Shown: positions 41,450 through 54,519, counted from the stretch's first letter. The stretch: DNA of 64,000 bases from Liolophura sinensis (GCF_032854445.1 NC_088304.1:18551704-18615703), one strand, 5' to 3'. Numbers and translations: made by a program. Notes: a model not told the origin generated them from the letters alone.

Positions 41450-41560
41450 ATTTCGCTTACACCATGGCGATCATATTTTTTGTCTAGAGGAAACCGAACG
41501 CCCGGAATAAACCACTGACCTTCAGCAAGTAACTGACGATCGAGCCATCATTCCCCTTTC
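41450..41560. mobile_element. Possible SINE fragment, unclassified
   Basis: 'gaataaaccactgaccttca' and 'gcaagtaactgacgatcgag' resemble 61383-61650. Boundaries are unclear. Confidence 0.4.
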
Positions 41561-42159
41561 CATGAAGAATGCACAGCGGCAATAAGGCCTAGGGTTTCAT
41601 GTGGCTTTGGCTATCAACCCCAACTGCAGTGGAACCCTCCAATCCATTATATTAAACGAACGTATATTACAATTATTATACAATTATTGTATACAATGGT
41701 TTGCAGGGTGCACCATGGCTGGAATTGATGGCTAAAGTGACGCGAAACTCTTCGTCACATTGCCGCCATATATTGTGCACGAATCTGGGGAAAAAACGAT
41801 TGATAAATGAATGGACAGATTGGTGTTTAACACCATTGTGAAGAACTTTTTTTACAGCACGTGACCCGGTCACCTTATACTAACAACGGGCCAACAAGTC
41901 ATGTTTCCTTGCTCTAAACTCTCTCTGCTGAGCGCCAAACGAGGCACCACCTAGTACCATTTTAAAACACATGTATGACCGACCAGGTTTTCATTCCAGG
42001 GTCTCCCGACTTCGGTGCGGACGCTCTAATCATTAGGCCTTTGAAGCGGGTGTTCTGTGGCTAGTTACAATATGGTATCTGATGTTGGTGTACTGTCTGC
42101 AGCGAGTGTACCGTAACTGTTTGACATAGTGTATTTTCAGGCACGCCTTGGATGCCTGA

Positions 42160-43075
42160 AACATCTTGCTGTTGTCAACATATTGTTACTGGTTTAAACG
42201 TTTTGCTTGTGCTCAGCAAGCTGTGATTGGTTTAAAATGGCATGTATGTGGGCTGTATACTGTGGTTATTCAACCATCTCAGTTTTCAATATACTGTGAC
42301 CGGTTTAAACGTCATATACTGTATCCTGCCAGTGTACTGTGAGCGGTTAAAACATCTGGTCGGCTGTAGATGTACTGTGTCTGGTTTTAATCTCTTGTCT
42401 GTTCTCATTGCACTGTGTGATGTCTGTTGCCAGACGTGCATTACATAGCCGCTGGCAGTATACTGACTGATCAACTCGTTTTAGTATTATCTCCTCCAAG
42501 TATACTGTGATTAGCTGAAACGTCTTACCTACTGTTGATATAATGACTGGTTATAACGTCTTTTCTGCTGTCAGCATACTGCTATTGGCTGAAACATTTT
42601 ACCTGTTGTCATAATGCCTTGATTGGCTGAAAGGCCTTACCTACTGTTGATATAATGACTGGTTATAACGGCTTTTCTGCTGTCAACACAATGCTGTTGG
42701 CTGAAACATCTTACCTGTTGTCATAATTTCATGACTGGCTGAAAGGTCTTATCTACTCTTGATTTAACGACTGGTTATAACGGCTTTTCTGCTGTCAACA
42801 TACTGCGATTGGCTGAAACATCTTACCTGTTGTCATAATTCCATGACTGGCTGAAAGGTTTTACCTACTCTTGATATACTGACTGGTTATAACGCCTTTT
42901 TTGCTGTCAGCATACTGTGATCGGCTGAAACATCTTACCTGTTGTCATAATGCCCTGATTGGCTGAAAGGTCTTACCTACTGTTGATATAATGACTGGTC
43001 ATAGCGGCTTTTCTGCTGTCAACATACTGCGATTGGCTGAAACATCTTACCTGTCTCTATACTGTGACCGGTTGA
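42160..43075. repeat. ~111-bp higher-order tandem repeat
   Basis: About five higher-order units of roughly 111 bp ('gttgatataatgactggtta' ... 'gattggctgaaacatcttac' ... 'ctgttgtcataat'), each made of diverged ~28-bp subunits of the 'tactgtgattggctgaaac' type. The low-coordinate end is more diverged. Confidence 0.85.
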
Positions 43076-43124
43076 AATGTATTGGGTTTGTTTTTTAGCA
43101 TAATGTGACTGTTTTGAATCTCGT

Positions 43125-44230
43125 AAGGATGAATGCCACAGGCTGTCAGAATATTCACGTGATAGCTGGGCTAAGGTAAGGTGAATGTCAGAAACTGTCA
43201 TAACTCCCACTTGATAGCTGGGCTAAGGTAAGGTGAATGTCAGAAATTGTCAGAGCTCACACTTGATAGCTGGGCTGAGGTAAGGTGAATGTCAGAAACT
43301 GTCATAACTCCCACTTGATAGCTGGCCTAAGGTAAGGTGAATGTCAGAAACTGTCAGAACTCCCACTTGTAGCTGGGCTGAGGTAAGGTGAATGTCAGAA
43401 ACTGTCATAACTCCCACTTGATAGCTGGGCTAAGGTAAGGTGAATGTCAGAAATTGTCAGAGCTCACACTTGATAGCTGGGCTGAGGTAGAGGTGAATGT
43501 CAGAAACTGTCATAACTCCCACTTGATAGCTGGGCTAAGGTAAGGTGAATGTCAGAAACTGTCAGAACTCCCAACTGATAGCTGGGCTAAGGTAAGGTGA
43601 ATGTCAGAAACTGTCAGAACTCCCACTTGTAGCTGGGCTAAGGTAAGGTGAATGTCAGAAATTGTCAGAACTCCCAACTGATAGCTGGGCTAAGGTAAGG
43701 TGAATGTCAGAAATTGTCAGGAGCTCACACTTGATAGCTGGGCTAAGGTAAGGTGAATGTCAGAAACTGTCAGAGTTCACACTTGATAGCTGGGCTAAGG
43801 TAAGGTGAATGTCAGAAACTGTCATAACTCCCACTTGATAGCTGGGCTAAGGTAAGGTGAATGTCAGAAACTGTCAGAACTCCCACTTGATAGCTGGGCT
43901 AAGGTAAGGTGAATGTCAGAAATTGTCAGAGCTCACACTTGATAGCTGGGCTAAGGTAAGGTAAATGTCAGAAACTGTCATAACTCCCACTTGATAGCTG
44001 GGCTAAGGTAAGGTGAATGTCAGAAACTGTCAGAACTCCCACTTGATAGCTGGGCTAAGGTAAGGTGAATGTCAGAAACTGTCAGAACTCCCACTTGATA
44101 GCTGGGCTAAGGTAAGGTGAATGTAAGAAATTGTCAGAGTTCACACTTGATAGCTGGGCTAAGGTAAGGTGAATGTCAGAAACTTTCAGAATGCTCTCTT
44201 TATAACCTGGGCTTAGGCTGGGAAAATGTC
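43125..44230. repeat. 52-bp minisatellite
   Basis: About 21 copies of a 52-bp unit, 'cttgatagctgggctaaggt' then 'aaggtgaatgtcagaaactg', with a few 51/53-bp variants. Each unit contains 'gctaaggtaaggtgaatg', with potential GTAAGG-type splice donors on the plus strand. Confidence 0.95.
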
Positions 44231-45085
44231 AGGAACTGTGAGAGTACTCACTTGACAACCTAAGGGTAAGAGAAAGTGAAAAAAATTCCAAAATACTCAC
44301 TTGATGAGACTAATGAAAGACCAACTGTCAAAACACTGTGTTGATAGCATGGCTGAGACACGGATAATGACAAGAACTTTTACAATACTCACATGATGGC
44401 TGGACAGGCTGGACGAATGTTTGCACCGTCTACATGTACCTAGACGTCTATTGCGTTCTTCTTGGTTGATCGATTGTCAATTGTGGGAAAACTGTTTAAA
44501 TAATTTAGGGTCGGAGATTAGAAACTTGGGTGACGTCCAGACGTTTTAAGTACAGCCTTTTTTGTATTCCTAAGTACTAACAATAATGTAATATATATTT
44601 ATTTAATGACTGAGTAGAACATGTGAACTTGTGACCAGTCTCAGGACAAAGAGCTGTAAACACCATGTAAATAAATTAGATCCAAGTGTAGTTGAAGATA
44701 AGCTTGGTTCGCTTAAGAGGTTGGGGAGGGAATAGATTCTGTAAAATTTCAAACTGCCAGACTGTTTGAAATATCCGTTCAAGCTGAGAGCTGCAAGTCT
44801 GTTATTATTGTTCTTATAGTTATTAAAATGTTATCTGTCATCACTTTTGGGGATTTCCTGAAAAAAGTGTTTGTCAGTAAAAATGCCGGTTAATAGTCAG
44901 TAAAAAGTGTTGAAGTTCGCCGTGCGTCACGTGATATTACGTCACGACCTGTTGTTTGCAGTCACGAGGATGTGCTTACAATAAGTATAATAAGTTCGAA
45001 AAACTTATTTTTGGAAAACATTGTATTAAGCATGACCACATAGACAATGGTTGCTGTAAGCCGAAACGGTTCTGGAACCTTAAAT
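44231..45085. other. No gene recognised
   Basis: The low-coordinate part holds very diverged relatives of the 52-bp unit (to about 44400); the rest shows nothing I can identify. Confidence 0.4.
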
Positions 45086-45104
45086 ATGTCATTTATTTTT
45101 GAAA

Positions 45105-45286
45105 TTAGGGTGTTGTAACGTAGTCAAGATGTTTGTTTTGCACACACGCTTGGACACAACAGGAGTTAGTTTAATACCAGTCTCGGGCAAGAAATCGTCC
45201 GAATATCCCTCACCCTGCGGTCCCCAGAGCAGTGAGAGGAGCACAGATGGGTCCAGCGTAAATTTGCCGTCCGCCACTTTCACATC
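45105..45286 (-). CDS. Candidate orphan exon, possibly FN3-like
   Basis: A 60-70 residue minus-strand frame with coding-like composition: MDVKVADGKFTLDPSVLLSL then L-W-G-P-Q-G-E-G-Y-S-D-D-F and T-G-I-K-L-T-P-V-V-S-K. An acceptor-like 'aacgcacag' precedes the M-D-V codons, and donors GTGAGG (after W-G-P-Q) or GTGTGT are available. D-V-K-V-A-D-G-K-F-T-L recalls the FN3 start in gene A ([12 protein letters not shown]). It may be a paralogous fragment or a gene A 5' exon; no phase link was found. Confidence 0.25.
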
Positions 45287-45680
45287 CATCTGTGCGTTTA
45301 CATGTTCCATAGTTCATTAGATACTTTCTCTTTTAATACTAGCTTTTAGCACTAGCTCCAATTCCTTTCAATCTTTAAACTGACTGTCGACGTACAAGTG
45401 AAATGTTCCTGGGTACTGTTCTATAGAGTTGTAATGTTTTTAGTGACGCAGCAGCACACAAAGCCTGTCGGAAACCACCGGAGTCCTTGGGGTATCATCA
45501 CACAAAGCCTGTCGGATACCACCGGAGTCCTTGGGATATCATCACACAGAGCCTGTGGAAAACTATCACACAGTTTGCAAAAACACCTGGCAGTATCCAA
45601 TGGAAAACCACTGGGCAGAGGCCGCGGTAGATCATCTGTATGAAACCACTGAGCAGAATCTACTGGAAACTACCACACGT

Positions 45681-45900
45681 GGTCTCCGTGGCCGAGGTGG
45701 TTAGCGTGCAAGCGCGGCGCAATGACTCAGGAGCCTCTCACCAATGCATTCGCTGTGAGTTCAAGTCATACTGGTTTGCTCTCCGGTCGTAAGCGAGAAG
45801 GTCTGACAGCAAACCTGCGGATGGTGGTCAGGTTGCCCCCGGGTTATATATTCTTGAGGACTGCGTAAAAACACCAATCAAATAAATAAATAAATAAATT
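45681..45900 (+). mobile_element. SINE family A copy with tRNA-like head, internal deletion
   Basis: The head is 'ggtctccgtggccgaggtgg' and 'gagttcaagtcatactgg'; the body then passes from 'tcaggttgcccccgggtt' directly to 'atattcttgaggactgcgta', lacking about 35 bases of the usual body. It ends in (aaat)n. Confidence 0.8.
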
Positions 45901-46691
45901 AATAACAAGAGAGGGCACGAGATTACTGTCGCCCAATGAAAATACTCCCCTCTGTGGTAGCTGCATTTAAACGCTTTCCTCTGTGTTACAATGCGTCTTG
46001 TGTAGTGACAGCATAGGGCGTTACACCACGAGCTGCACAATGTATGAGGGATACTGCGATTACCCTGCCTGTCCGTCTGTATGCTTGTCCGTCTGTAGAC
46101 GAGATTTCGTCAGTGAGTCTCCTTGCAAACAGCTCAGCCGAGTTTGATCAATCTCACTATACATCTTGCCTATTATCCAAACTTGGTCATTATTACGAAG
46201 ATAATAACCTCTTTAAATGTTACCGGAAGGGCATCTGAGAAAGGTAATAATGACTTATATCCCGTAAAAACAATACATTACTGTCATAGCCGATCTCCAG
46301 CCGGCCAGCCAGTACGGCTCAACAGGTGACGTGATAGATGGCCAACCCAATTCTAGTTGAACTAAATAACCCGGGAATTCGTATCAAAACGATGTCATTT
46401 TCGAGATGGATTCTATCTTCACACAAGCAAATATACCGCCATATTAATTTGAACTCAAGTTGACGTCGTTAAAGTTCCGACACTGACATCTGTGGCCAGA
46501 CTTCAGATTCCGAGTTTGCAGAAGTTGAATTGATCTTTGTCCAAGCATTTCCAGCCGCACTGGCAATATACAGGCTGGTAGACTATAGCTTTACCCGGTG
46601 TTACACAGTACAATTCGTGTCTTTATTTTAAGACTTAATATATATTTACCATTCTTTTCATCTGTCGATTTCACAATAAAAACCATTCTAT

Positions 46692-47975
<1,284 letters not shown>

Positions 47976-47979
47976 TAGA

Positions 47980-48050
47980 CCAATCGCATTTGTTATGAAT
48001 TCTCTCCACCAATCAGCGGTGACCAGTGGGCTGTCGCTGTGTGTATAAAA
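47980..48050 (+). promoter_or_regulatory. Candidate RNA polymerase II promoter (CCAAT/CCAAT/TATA)
   Basis: CCAAT boxes at 47980-47984 and 48009-48013 are followed by TATAAAA at 48044-48050, in textbook order and spacing. A start site would be expected near 48075. No long reading frame follows directly, so the product is unknown. Confidence 0.35.
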
Positions 48051-48651
48051 AGCCTCGGTTTAGGGCTTCGATACTTGTTCCATGTATTTCTATATTTAGC
48101 TCAGTCTTGCGTACAAGCCGAATTGGTGTGCGTCGTACTCATCATACAACAATATCGTCATACAACATATGTGTAATAGCTTTAATCTACCCGGAAGTTC
48201 CATCTTGGGAGTAGATCCTTTACAACAATTCCACGGTTATTCGAAGGCTGTAGAATTAACGGTAATTCGATTAACGTATAGTTTCTTGTTGAAACTGTCT
48301 ACTTTTGGTTAACAAACGTTGTTTGTTAACGGTGTTTCAGTTAATTATGTACATTAAAGTTTTGAACACCATCAGTGACTTCCTACCCAACCCTCTCTGT
48401 ATTAAGTAGACCAAAACAAAAAAACAAAACCTAAAAAAACAATACTGTATAACAGTACTAAACAATATATATATATATATAATGTAAATTATAATACTGT
48501 AACAGTAACCAAATATCGTAATGTCCAAAGTCAATGCTTTATAGAAACGGAAGTGATAATATCAAAGCTACTGAGAGCTATCATTCCCCAGAACTGTATC
48601 TTTGTGATATTTTCTGATATCCCCCAAGCCGTGTTCAATATCACACTGTCT

Positions 48652-49036
48652 TTATAGTACACATTTAACGTGTTTAACAGACGCTAGTAACAAAAGTTGC
48701 CCTCTGTCAGTTCTCGATACTCCATTCCCTTTATCGCTGCGTCTTTGGCTCTTAGGCGGTGTTCCGTTCGGTGTGGACTCTTCAGGGCTGTAAATAGGAA
48801 GGTACATAACTGATAACGTTAGAACGCTTCTGCTCATTAGTATGTCATCAGGGAAAAAATCACCATGGGCAATGGCGTCCGTAAGATTCAACTTATACTC
48901 GTAAGACTGTCGTATCTGTACAAGATGCAAAAGAAATGGTGACTTACGCTGTTGAGATAGAAGACTGTTGATGGTGGCTTCGCAAGGAACCGCATCAAAA
49001 CGTGTTCCCCTCGCAACTGCTGCGCTCTTCTCGTCT
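48652..49036 (-). CDS. Candidate terminal exon of an unidentified gene
   Basis: A 385-bp minus-strand frame runs from a good acceptor ('gtttattgcag') to a stop at 48652, encoding about 127 residues: DEKSAAVARGTRFDAVPCEA ... Y-E-Y-K-L-N-L-T-D-A-I-A-H-G-D-F-F-P-D-D ... then a polar Pro/Ser/Arg-rich tail. Composition is coding-like, but I recognise no domain. A GTAAGT...ACAG pair 32 bases apart inside it is too short to be a likely intron, and the frame is open without splicing. Confidence 0.35.
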
Positions 49037-49369
49037 CTGCAATAAACAATAAAAAACGGGCACCTTTTTATTAACCGATGCTTACAATTAGTAATCGACA
49101 GTTATCGCGTTATTTACCATGTGACCGTATTAAAATATTCATCCTTTTTACAACAACATGAATTAAACTAAAATGTACATTTTCGTACCTAGTAGTGAAT
49201 TATGAAATATATGCAACGAGTTAAAACCTTTCAAACTATTTTAGAGCTTGTTTTAGTGGCATTTAAAAGTTGGCACGAAAGTACACCAGACAACGCATTC
49301 AGACCCTTAATTGTCTGAACATTTTACCTACATAACTCTATTAACCTGCTGACACCTATACCTCTACTT

Positions 49370-49490
49370 GTTATATTTAACCACTTTGTGTTATGATGTC
49401 ATTCACTTGATAACGATGCTAGTATCTACATCGAAACGTCGTGCCAATAAACCAAGAAGTTGTAAATTCATAAGCAATGTCTTGTCTAGT
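49370..49490. other. Possible retroelement 3'-end motif
   Basis: 'acttgataacgatgctagta' followed by 'catcgaaacgtcgtgccaat' resembles the small stem plus 'gaaacgtcg' found near ends of Penelope-like and related elements, from memory. No reverse transcriptase is visible nearby. Confidence 0.2.
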
Positions 49491-49674
49491 GTATTTTAGA
49501 GCTTTTACATTCTCTAGGTTCGACGAAGACATTTACAAAGAGACAGGCTGGCGCATTCCATTCCAACAGACAAAACAATTCTTCCCACCGGGAAGTGTGC
49601 AGCTGACAACAAGACAGGGTGTCAATAATCAGATGTAATCCATGTTTTAATTACTGGTTGAAAATCCACACATG

Positions 49675-50160
49675 CATATTGCTAAAGAGAAGGCCCCCTG
49701 GAGCAGCGCCATCACACCAGCCACCTAGTTTTGCTAAACAGAAGGCCCCCTGGTAGCGGTGCCATCACACCAGCTAGCTAGTTTGGCTAAAGAGAAGGCC
49801 CCCTGGGAGCGGTGTCATCACACCAGCCAACTAGTTTGACTAAAGAGAAGGCCCTTTGGAGCGGCGACATCACACCAGGCAACTAGTTTGTCTAAAGACA
49901 AGGCCCCCTGGAGCGGTGCCATCACACCAGCCAACTAGTTTGGCTAAAGAGATTGCCCTTTGGAGCGGCGACATCACACCAGACAACTAGTTTGTCTAAA
50001 GAGAACCCCCCCTGCTAGCGGTGCCATCACACCAGACAACTAGTTTGGCTAAAGAGAAGCCCCCCCCCCCCCTCTGGGAGCGGTGCCATCACACCAGCCA
50101 ACTAGTCTGGCTAAAGAGAAGGCCCACTGGAGCGGTTCCACCACACCAACAAACTAGTTG
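49675..50160. repeat. 53-bp minisatellite
   Basis: Eight units of about 53 bp containing 'ggctaaagagaaggccccct' and 'ggtgccatcacaccag'; one unit holds a poly-C expansion near 50059. Confidence 0.9.
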
Positions 50161-50607
50161 TCTGGTCATTGATGACAAAAGACAATAGAAGCATATAATG
50201 TGTAATGTCACCAGTGAACCGTTCAGTTTCATTACGCTCTGCATTTTGAAAAAAGGGGCTAAGATGACATTTATCTAAATCACCCAACCGTGTCCTATAA
50301 TCCACCTATTGTATGTTCATTCACAACCCAGTGCCGGCAACTTCCCATGGTGTGGAACTGCCATCTGGTTTACTTTGCGCCTAAAGCCACTCTTAACAGG
50401 TAAGCTCAAAATTTACATACAAAAAAACACAAATCTAATGAATGAATGTGAAAAAAATCGATGTATACTTTTATCAATAGCACAGCACCTGGCAAAATCG
50501 CCAGAAAGGGGACAGGAAAGGAAAAAACTTTCGGCAGAGACAGGCAACAAACGTCTAAAAGTAATGAATGTTACATACAGACAGGTGAGTGTTGAAGTGG
50601 TATACGT

Positions 50608-51330
50608 GTGGGAGATGCGAGAACGACTAGAAATCAGAATCATTACACCTTTCCTGACAAAAAGAATGTATTTAGGAAAACCTATGGGACATTCAAAGCT
50701 ATGTACAGATTAAAGTTAACTTCGGATGTGAATAACAGCACATGTAGATCGAATATGGAGGCTGTTACAAATGCTCTGCAAGCGGTTACTTTAAACGGTG
50801 TAAATGACAAAATTTGGGGGGGGGGAGGCTTTTATGTTTTTCATAAAGGCATGAATACCCTCATAGTTCTGAGCTCAAGAGCTGTGATAGATTTTTCTTC
50901 ACGTGACTTGTTAGATACCATTGAGAAAATACTCTCCTCCAATGGAACAGTAGTTTTAATGACCTCTTTGTAATACATGTGGGCGTCATTAGACTCATCA
51001 GAGGCTTTGAGAGAAAGAAATTAACAAATGTCTCAGGGCTAAAAGGCAACGAGATGTGTAATTCAGCTATCCAACAAGGATAACTTGTGTATAGCCAGAA
51101 CACTTGTTATAGCTAGAGCGTATATGTTGAACCACTCAGACAAGAAAACAGTGGCATTTTCCAACAAAGCACTCCAGATAAAACTGGCCATACTGGTATG
51201 CCAAAAGGTGGAACTGAATCCCGACTTGCCGCATGTATCAGCAGTGGCAGTTATATGTATGCGTGGACAATCTGAAATTTTCAAAGATGTTCAACATTCC
51301 GGGAGTGGGTTGGTGGGTGGTGGGGGGTGA
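50608..51330 (+). pseudogene. Decayed mobile-element DNA polymerase B-like fragment
   Basis: Successive plus-strand frames, broken by several stops, show a pattern I associate with the N-terminal part of protein-primed DNA polymerases of large DNA transposons (Polinton/Maverick-like proteins). A segment around R-D-L-L-D-T-I-E-K-I-L-S-S-N (50900-50950) is followed at 51070-51120 by N-K-D-N-L-C-I-A-R-T-L-V-I-A-R-A. Usual order and spacing are kept, but stops lie near 50972, 51024 and 51042. The downstream polymerase domain is absent. Assignment is from memory of the family. Confidence 0.45.
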
Positions 51331-51674
51331 CATTTGAAGAAAAATCAGTAGGTATTTATGTAGGTATGAATTACTATGGAAATTGATAATAAGAGTAAAA
51401 CCTGGATCAGTTCGAGATTTGAGATCCATCCGGATTTGGACGCTGTCATCAGTAAGAGATTATATATTTTTGTAATTAATTGTATTCTTTTGTATATTAT
51501 TGTCATTTGTATTATTTGTCTGTTAAATATATATATTGAACCTATTAAAGCCTTTGCGTGTTTCTTTGTTTGATCTTGTGTAAGGCCTATCGCTGATGTG
51601 AAAGTTAAACAAACCAGTTGTTTCTCGTCTTTACTCTCCGATAGTGGTAGCCTAACCTTACACTTTCAAAAAGA

Positions 51675-51815
51675 GATGGTATGTGGGAAGGTCTTTCAGC
51701 AACCTGCGGGTGGGCGTGGGTTTCCCCCGGGCTCTGCCCGGTTTCCTCTCACCATAATGCTGACCACCGTCGTATAAGTGAAATATTCTTGAATACGGCG
51801 TAAAACACCAGTCGG
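51675..51815 (+). mobile_element. SINE family A copy (5'-truncated)
   Basis: Body with 'gggtttcccccgggctctgc', 'ataatgctgaccaccgtcgt' and 'attcttgaatacggcgtaaa'; the tail is replaced by 'ggatcagatcagagatca'. Confidence 0.8.
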
Positions 51816-53029
51816 ATCAGATCAGAGATCAAAAAGATATGCCCGATTATTGTTGCTCTGATGGTGTGCACGGCGATGGACGAAGAACATCCGGTGGCGG
51901 CCGGTACTTTACAGAGCATAGCTTTGCTTTCAGATTTTTAAAGCCCGCCTGTTTACAAATTACTTTAGTGCCTTAAGGAGGTGTTGTTAAAATGTTCTGA
52001 TTCATCGTGTTAGACTGAATAACCTCTTCTTCGGCAGTAAGAAGGCATTGTATCGAATGACGTCATAAGTATTTTTAAAAATCAGCAGCATGCTGGATAT
52101 TGGGCGCAGTTGAACATACCTTGACGGATGGGGACATCAGTTACGTAATCCACTATCGACTTCACTGTAAACCGTTTTCTTACACTATTTTGTTTGAAAC
52201 TGTTTAAATCTTTTAGTAAAATGTAAACTTAATAAATTAATTTTATTGTTATCTTATGTAGATTAAGATCTCAGGGCAGCATGTATTTTAGAGTCGGATG
52301 TTAGAAAACTTTGTTTTAGAAAACATTGTAGGAAATCAAATTTGGCCTACGATCGAGATTGTAACTTCAAAAACTTGCAGTTGTCTTACAATTTCTTTGT
52401 GCAAGCGGCACAGCTTATTTTGCAATCAATTTTATCAACTCAAATTTGTAGTGTTTACAATCGATTCTAAATACGATCTCTTTGTAAAAACGAGCCCAGA
52501 TAGGTATTGTCGAACCTCGCTGCTGCACACTAGAGACAAGAACGACACAGGCATGTGAAGTAAATTCTTGGAAAACGTTCACTGCGGAATCATTGATTTA
52601 TTGATGGATTTATCAAGCGTTTTGAACTGTACTCGTTTTTTAAATACATGTTTCCTGACGTTAATGAATATCTACATTTATTTATTATTAACGGCTTTCC
52701 TCTGCTGTATTATCAAATAAAATAACATTAAATAGCTTATGATATTAAACTAACAACCATATAAATAATCGAATTAACTAAATAAATCAGCTGGATAGAA
52801 TACATTAGATAACATTTAAACGTTTGTCTTTATTACAAATAATAAAACACTGGCACCCCTTGATAATTTTAGATAAAATATATACATATCTCAGAAATTC
52901 GTACTACGGAAACCTTTTGGTGTGGCTGTGGGAAAAAAAATCATGGAGGTGAACGTTATGATCTCGAAACGTTGATTCCTTTCCAGAAACTTTGAAATTC
53001 ATGTCTCGAAATTTCGACTTCGTTAGAGC
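51816..53029. other. No gene recognised
   Basis: AT-rich intergenic-looking sequence; small open frames show no domain or splice logic. Confidence 0.4.
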
Positions 53030-53031
53030 TA

Positions 53032-54509
53032 CATGGTTGCCCAAAATGATGGAATAAAATATTTTGTACAGCTTTTTCCAAATTTGCACCAGATTTTCCC
53101 CAAGATTTTGGGCTACCAAGAAAATTCGAGACAGATTTACCTTCTTCAGTTAAAGGTGGAACCATTTGCAATGTTCAAACGTCCAGAGAATGCAAAATGG
53201 TGAAAGGAATACAAAACCAGAAGATTTAGCTTCAATTGTTGAGATTTAATGTGACCATAAGATTCAAATGAAAACAGTTGAATCGATGAGCTTGACAAAT
53301 GGGAATGCACAAATAAAGTCTCAGCAACAGATTAAAAGTCTCTAGTAACGTGTGTTCTAGACCACCTCTGGCACGAATAAGGGCAAGGAGACGCCGCGAC
53401 ATGCTATCATCGAGTTTGTTGGTTTGAGGTGTATTATCCCGGCCCTTGATCGTACGGCCAAGAACATCCCAGGTATGCTCGATGGGGTTCATATCAGGCG
53501 GACAAGCTGGCCATGGGAGCTGCTCCACACTCTCATCCCAAAGAGAGTATCTGACGACGTTGGCCCTTTGTGGCCTGGCGTTGTCGTCTTGAAGCCGACA
53601 CGAAAAGCTCTGTATTGCCACCATGATGAATGCCACCCCACACAATCACTGAACCGCCACCACCTTGACGGGACTCTAGGACACAGTCATCATGGAGGTT
53701 CTCGCCACACAATCTGCGAACCCTTTGTTGTCTATCTTGTCGGTCAAGAATGTATCTGCTTTCCTCAGTGAAGACGACGTGACGCCAATGGCCGACCTGC
53801 AACGCCCAGTGCCCCCTACCCCAAAAGAGTCGTGCAACACGATGCGGAGCAGTCAGACGTGGACATGTGACCATCCGTCTTGCTCGATGCCCTGAATCAA
53901 TAAGTCGTCGATTCACGGTTTGGCGTGAAACACGAACCCCATAGTGTTGCCTCCACAAGAGACGGAGACGGCTGGCTGGTATTCTGCGGTTTGTTCGACA
54001 CAGGTGTATCAGTCTCCTATCCTGTCGTCTTGTGGTCGAATGTGGACGCCCTGTTGACTTTCCTGGCGTTAACTGATGTACCTCTCTGACGCGTTTCAGA
54101 ATCTTACAGACCGCACTTTGTGATATCCCTGCAGAAGTGGCGATATCGGCCTGTTTAAACCCTTCCCGTCTTAGTGCAACCACCCTCCGTCGAATCGCTA
54201 GTGGCGTAGGAGCAGACATGACACTGTGAACTTCTATGCCAAAATTTGAAATCTGGGATGGCCTAAACAGAAGGCCTGTTTATATAGAGGTGCAGCCGGA
54301 GAGAAAGTACCAAACTTAAATTGTTTCACTTTACATGGCTCTCAACCGAAAGTCCTTCCACGTAACTAAATTTTTGGCTTCCACTTACATAAAGGGCCCC
54401 TTGTATAACAGTTAGGAAGAGCCAAGTGTATTGAAGGGAGGACCAAATACTTGTGTTTTCCAGAAGTGTAGCCTGAATTTATTTTATTCCATCATTTTGG
54501 GCAACAGTG
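53032..54509 (-). mobile_element. Tc1/mariner-type DNA transposon (inactive)
   Basis: A 1,478-bp element flanked by TA dinucleotides at 53030-53031 and 54510-54511, the target-site duplication typical of Tc1/mariner. Terminal inverted repeats are identical over at least 25 bases (53036-53060 and 54481-54505, 'gttgcccaaaatgatggaat' and onward), with the outermost few bases slightly diverged. It carries one broken minus-strand transposase. Confidence 0.85.
53232..54219 (-). pseudogene. Broken Tc1 transposase
   Basis: The start codon is at 54217-54219, stop at 53232. The N-terminal half has a helix-turn-helix (R-E-G-F-K-Q-A-D-I-A-T-S-A-G-I-S-Q-S-A-V) and a second DNA-binding segment. The first catalytic block reads V-F-T-E-E-S-R-Y, with Glu where Tc1 enzymes have the first Asp. 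After L-F-V-S (near 53600) the sequence jumps in another frame to the second Asp block (Q-D-D-N-A-R-P), so roughly 20-30 residues are deleted with a frameshift. The third block (P-P-D-M-N-P-I-E-H) follows with 34 residues between Asp and Glu (DD34E). Deletion, frameshift and D-to-E change all argue it cannot transpose. Confidence 0.85.
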
Positions 54510-54519
54510 TATATAATCA

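Noticed and set aside
45105-45286. First half of the gene A EMI domain
   Set aside because: In the cysteine-containing frame the splice phase fits, but the junction residues do not give the Y-R expected before T-V-Y-R and the EMI spacing is absent.
48916-48947. GTAAGT...ACAG pair that looks like a 32-base intron
   Set aside because: Too short for a normal metazoan intron, and the reading frame is open straight through.
52956-53171. 71-residue minus-strand frame at the Tc1 boundary
   Set aside because: It crosses the element terminus and has no domain.
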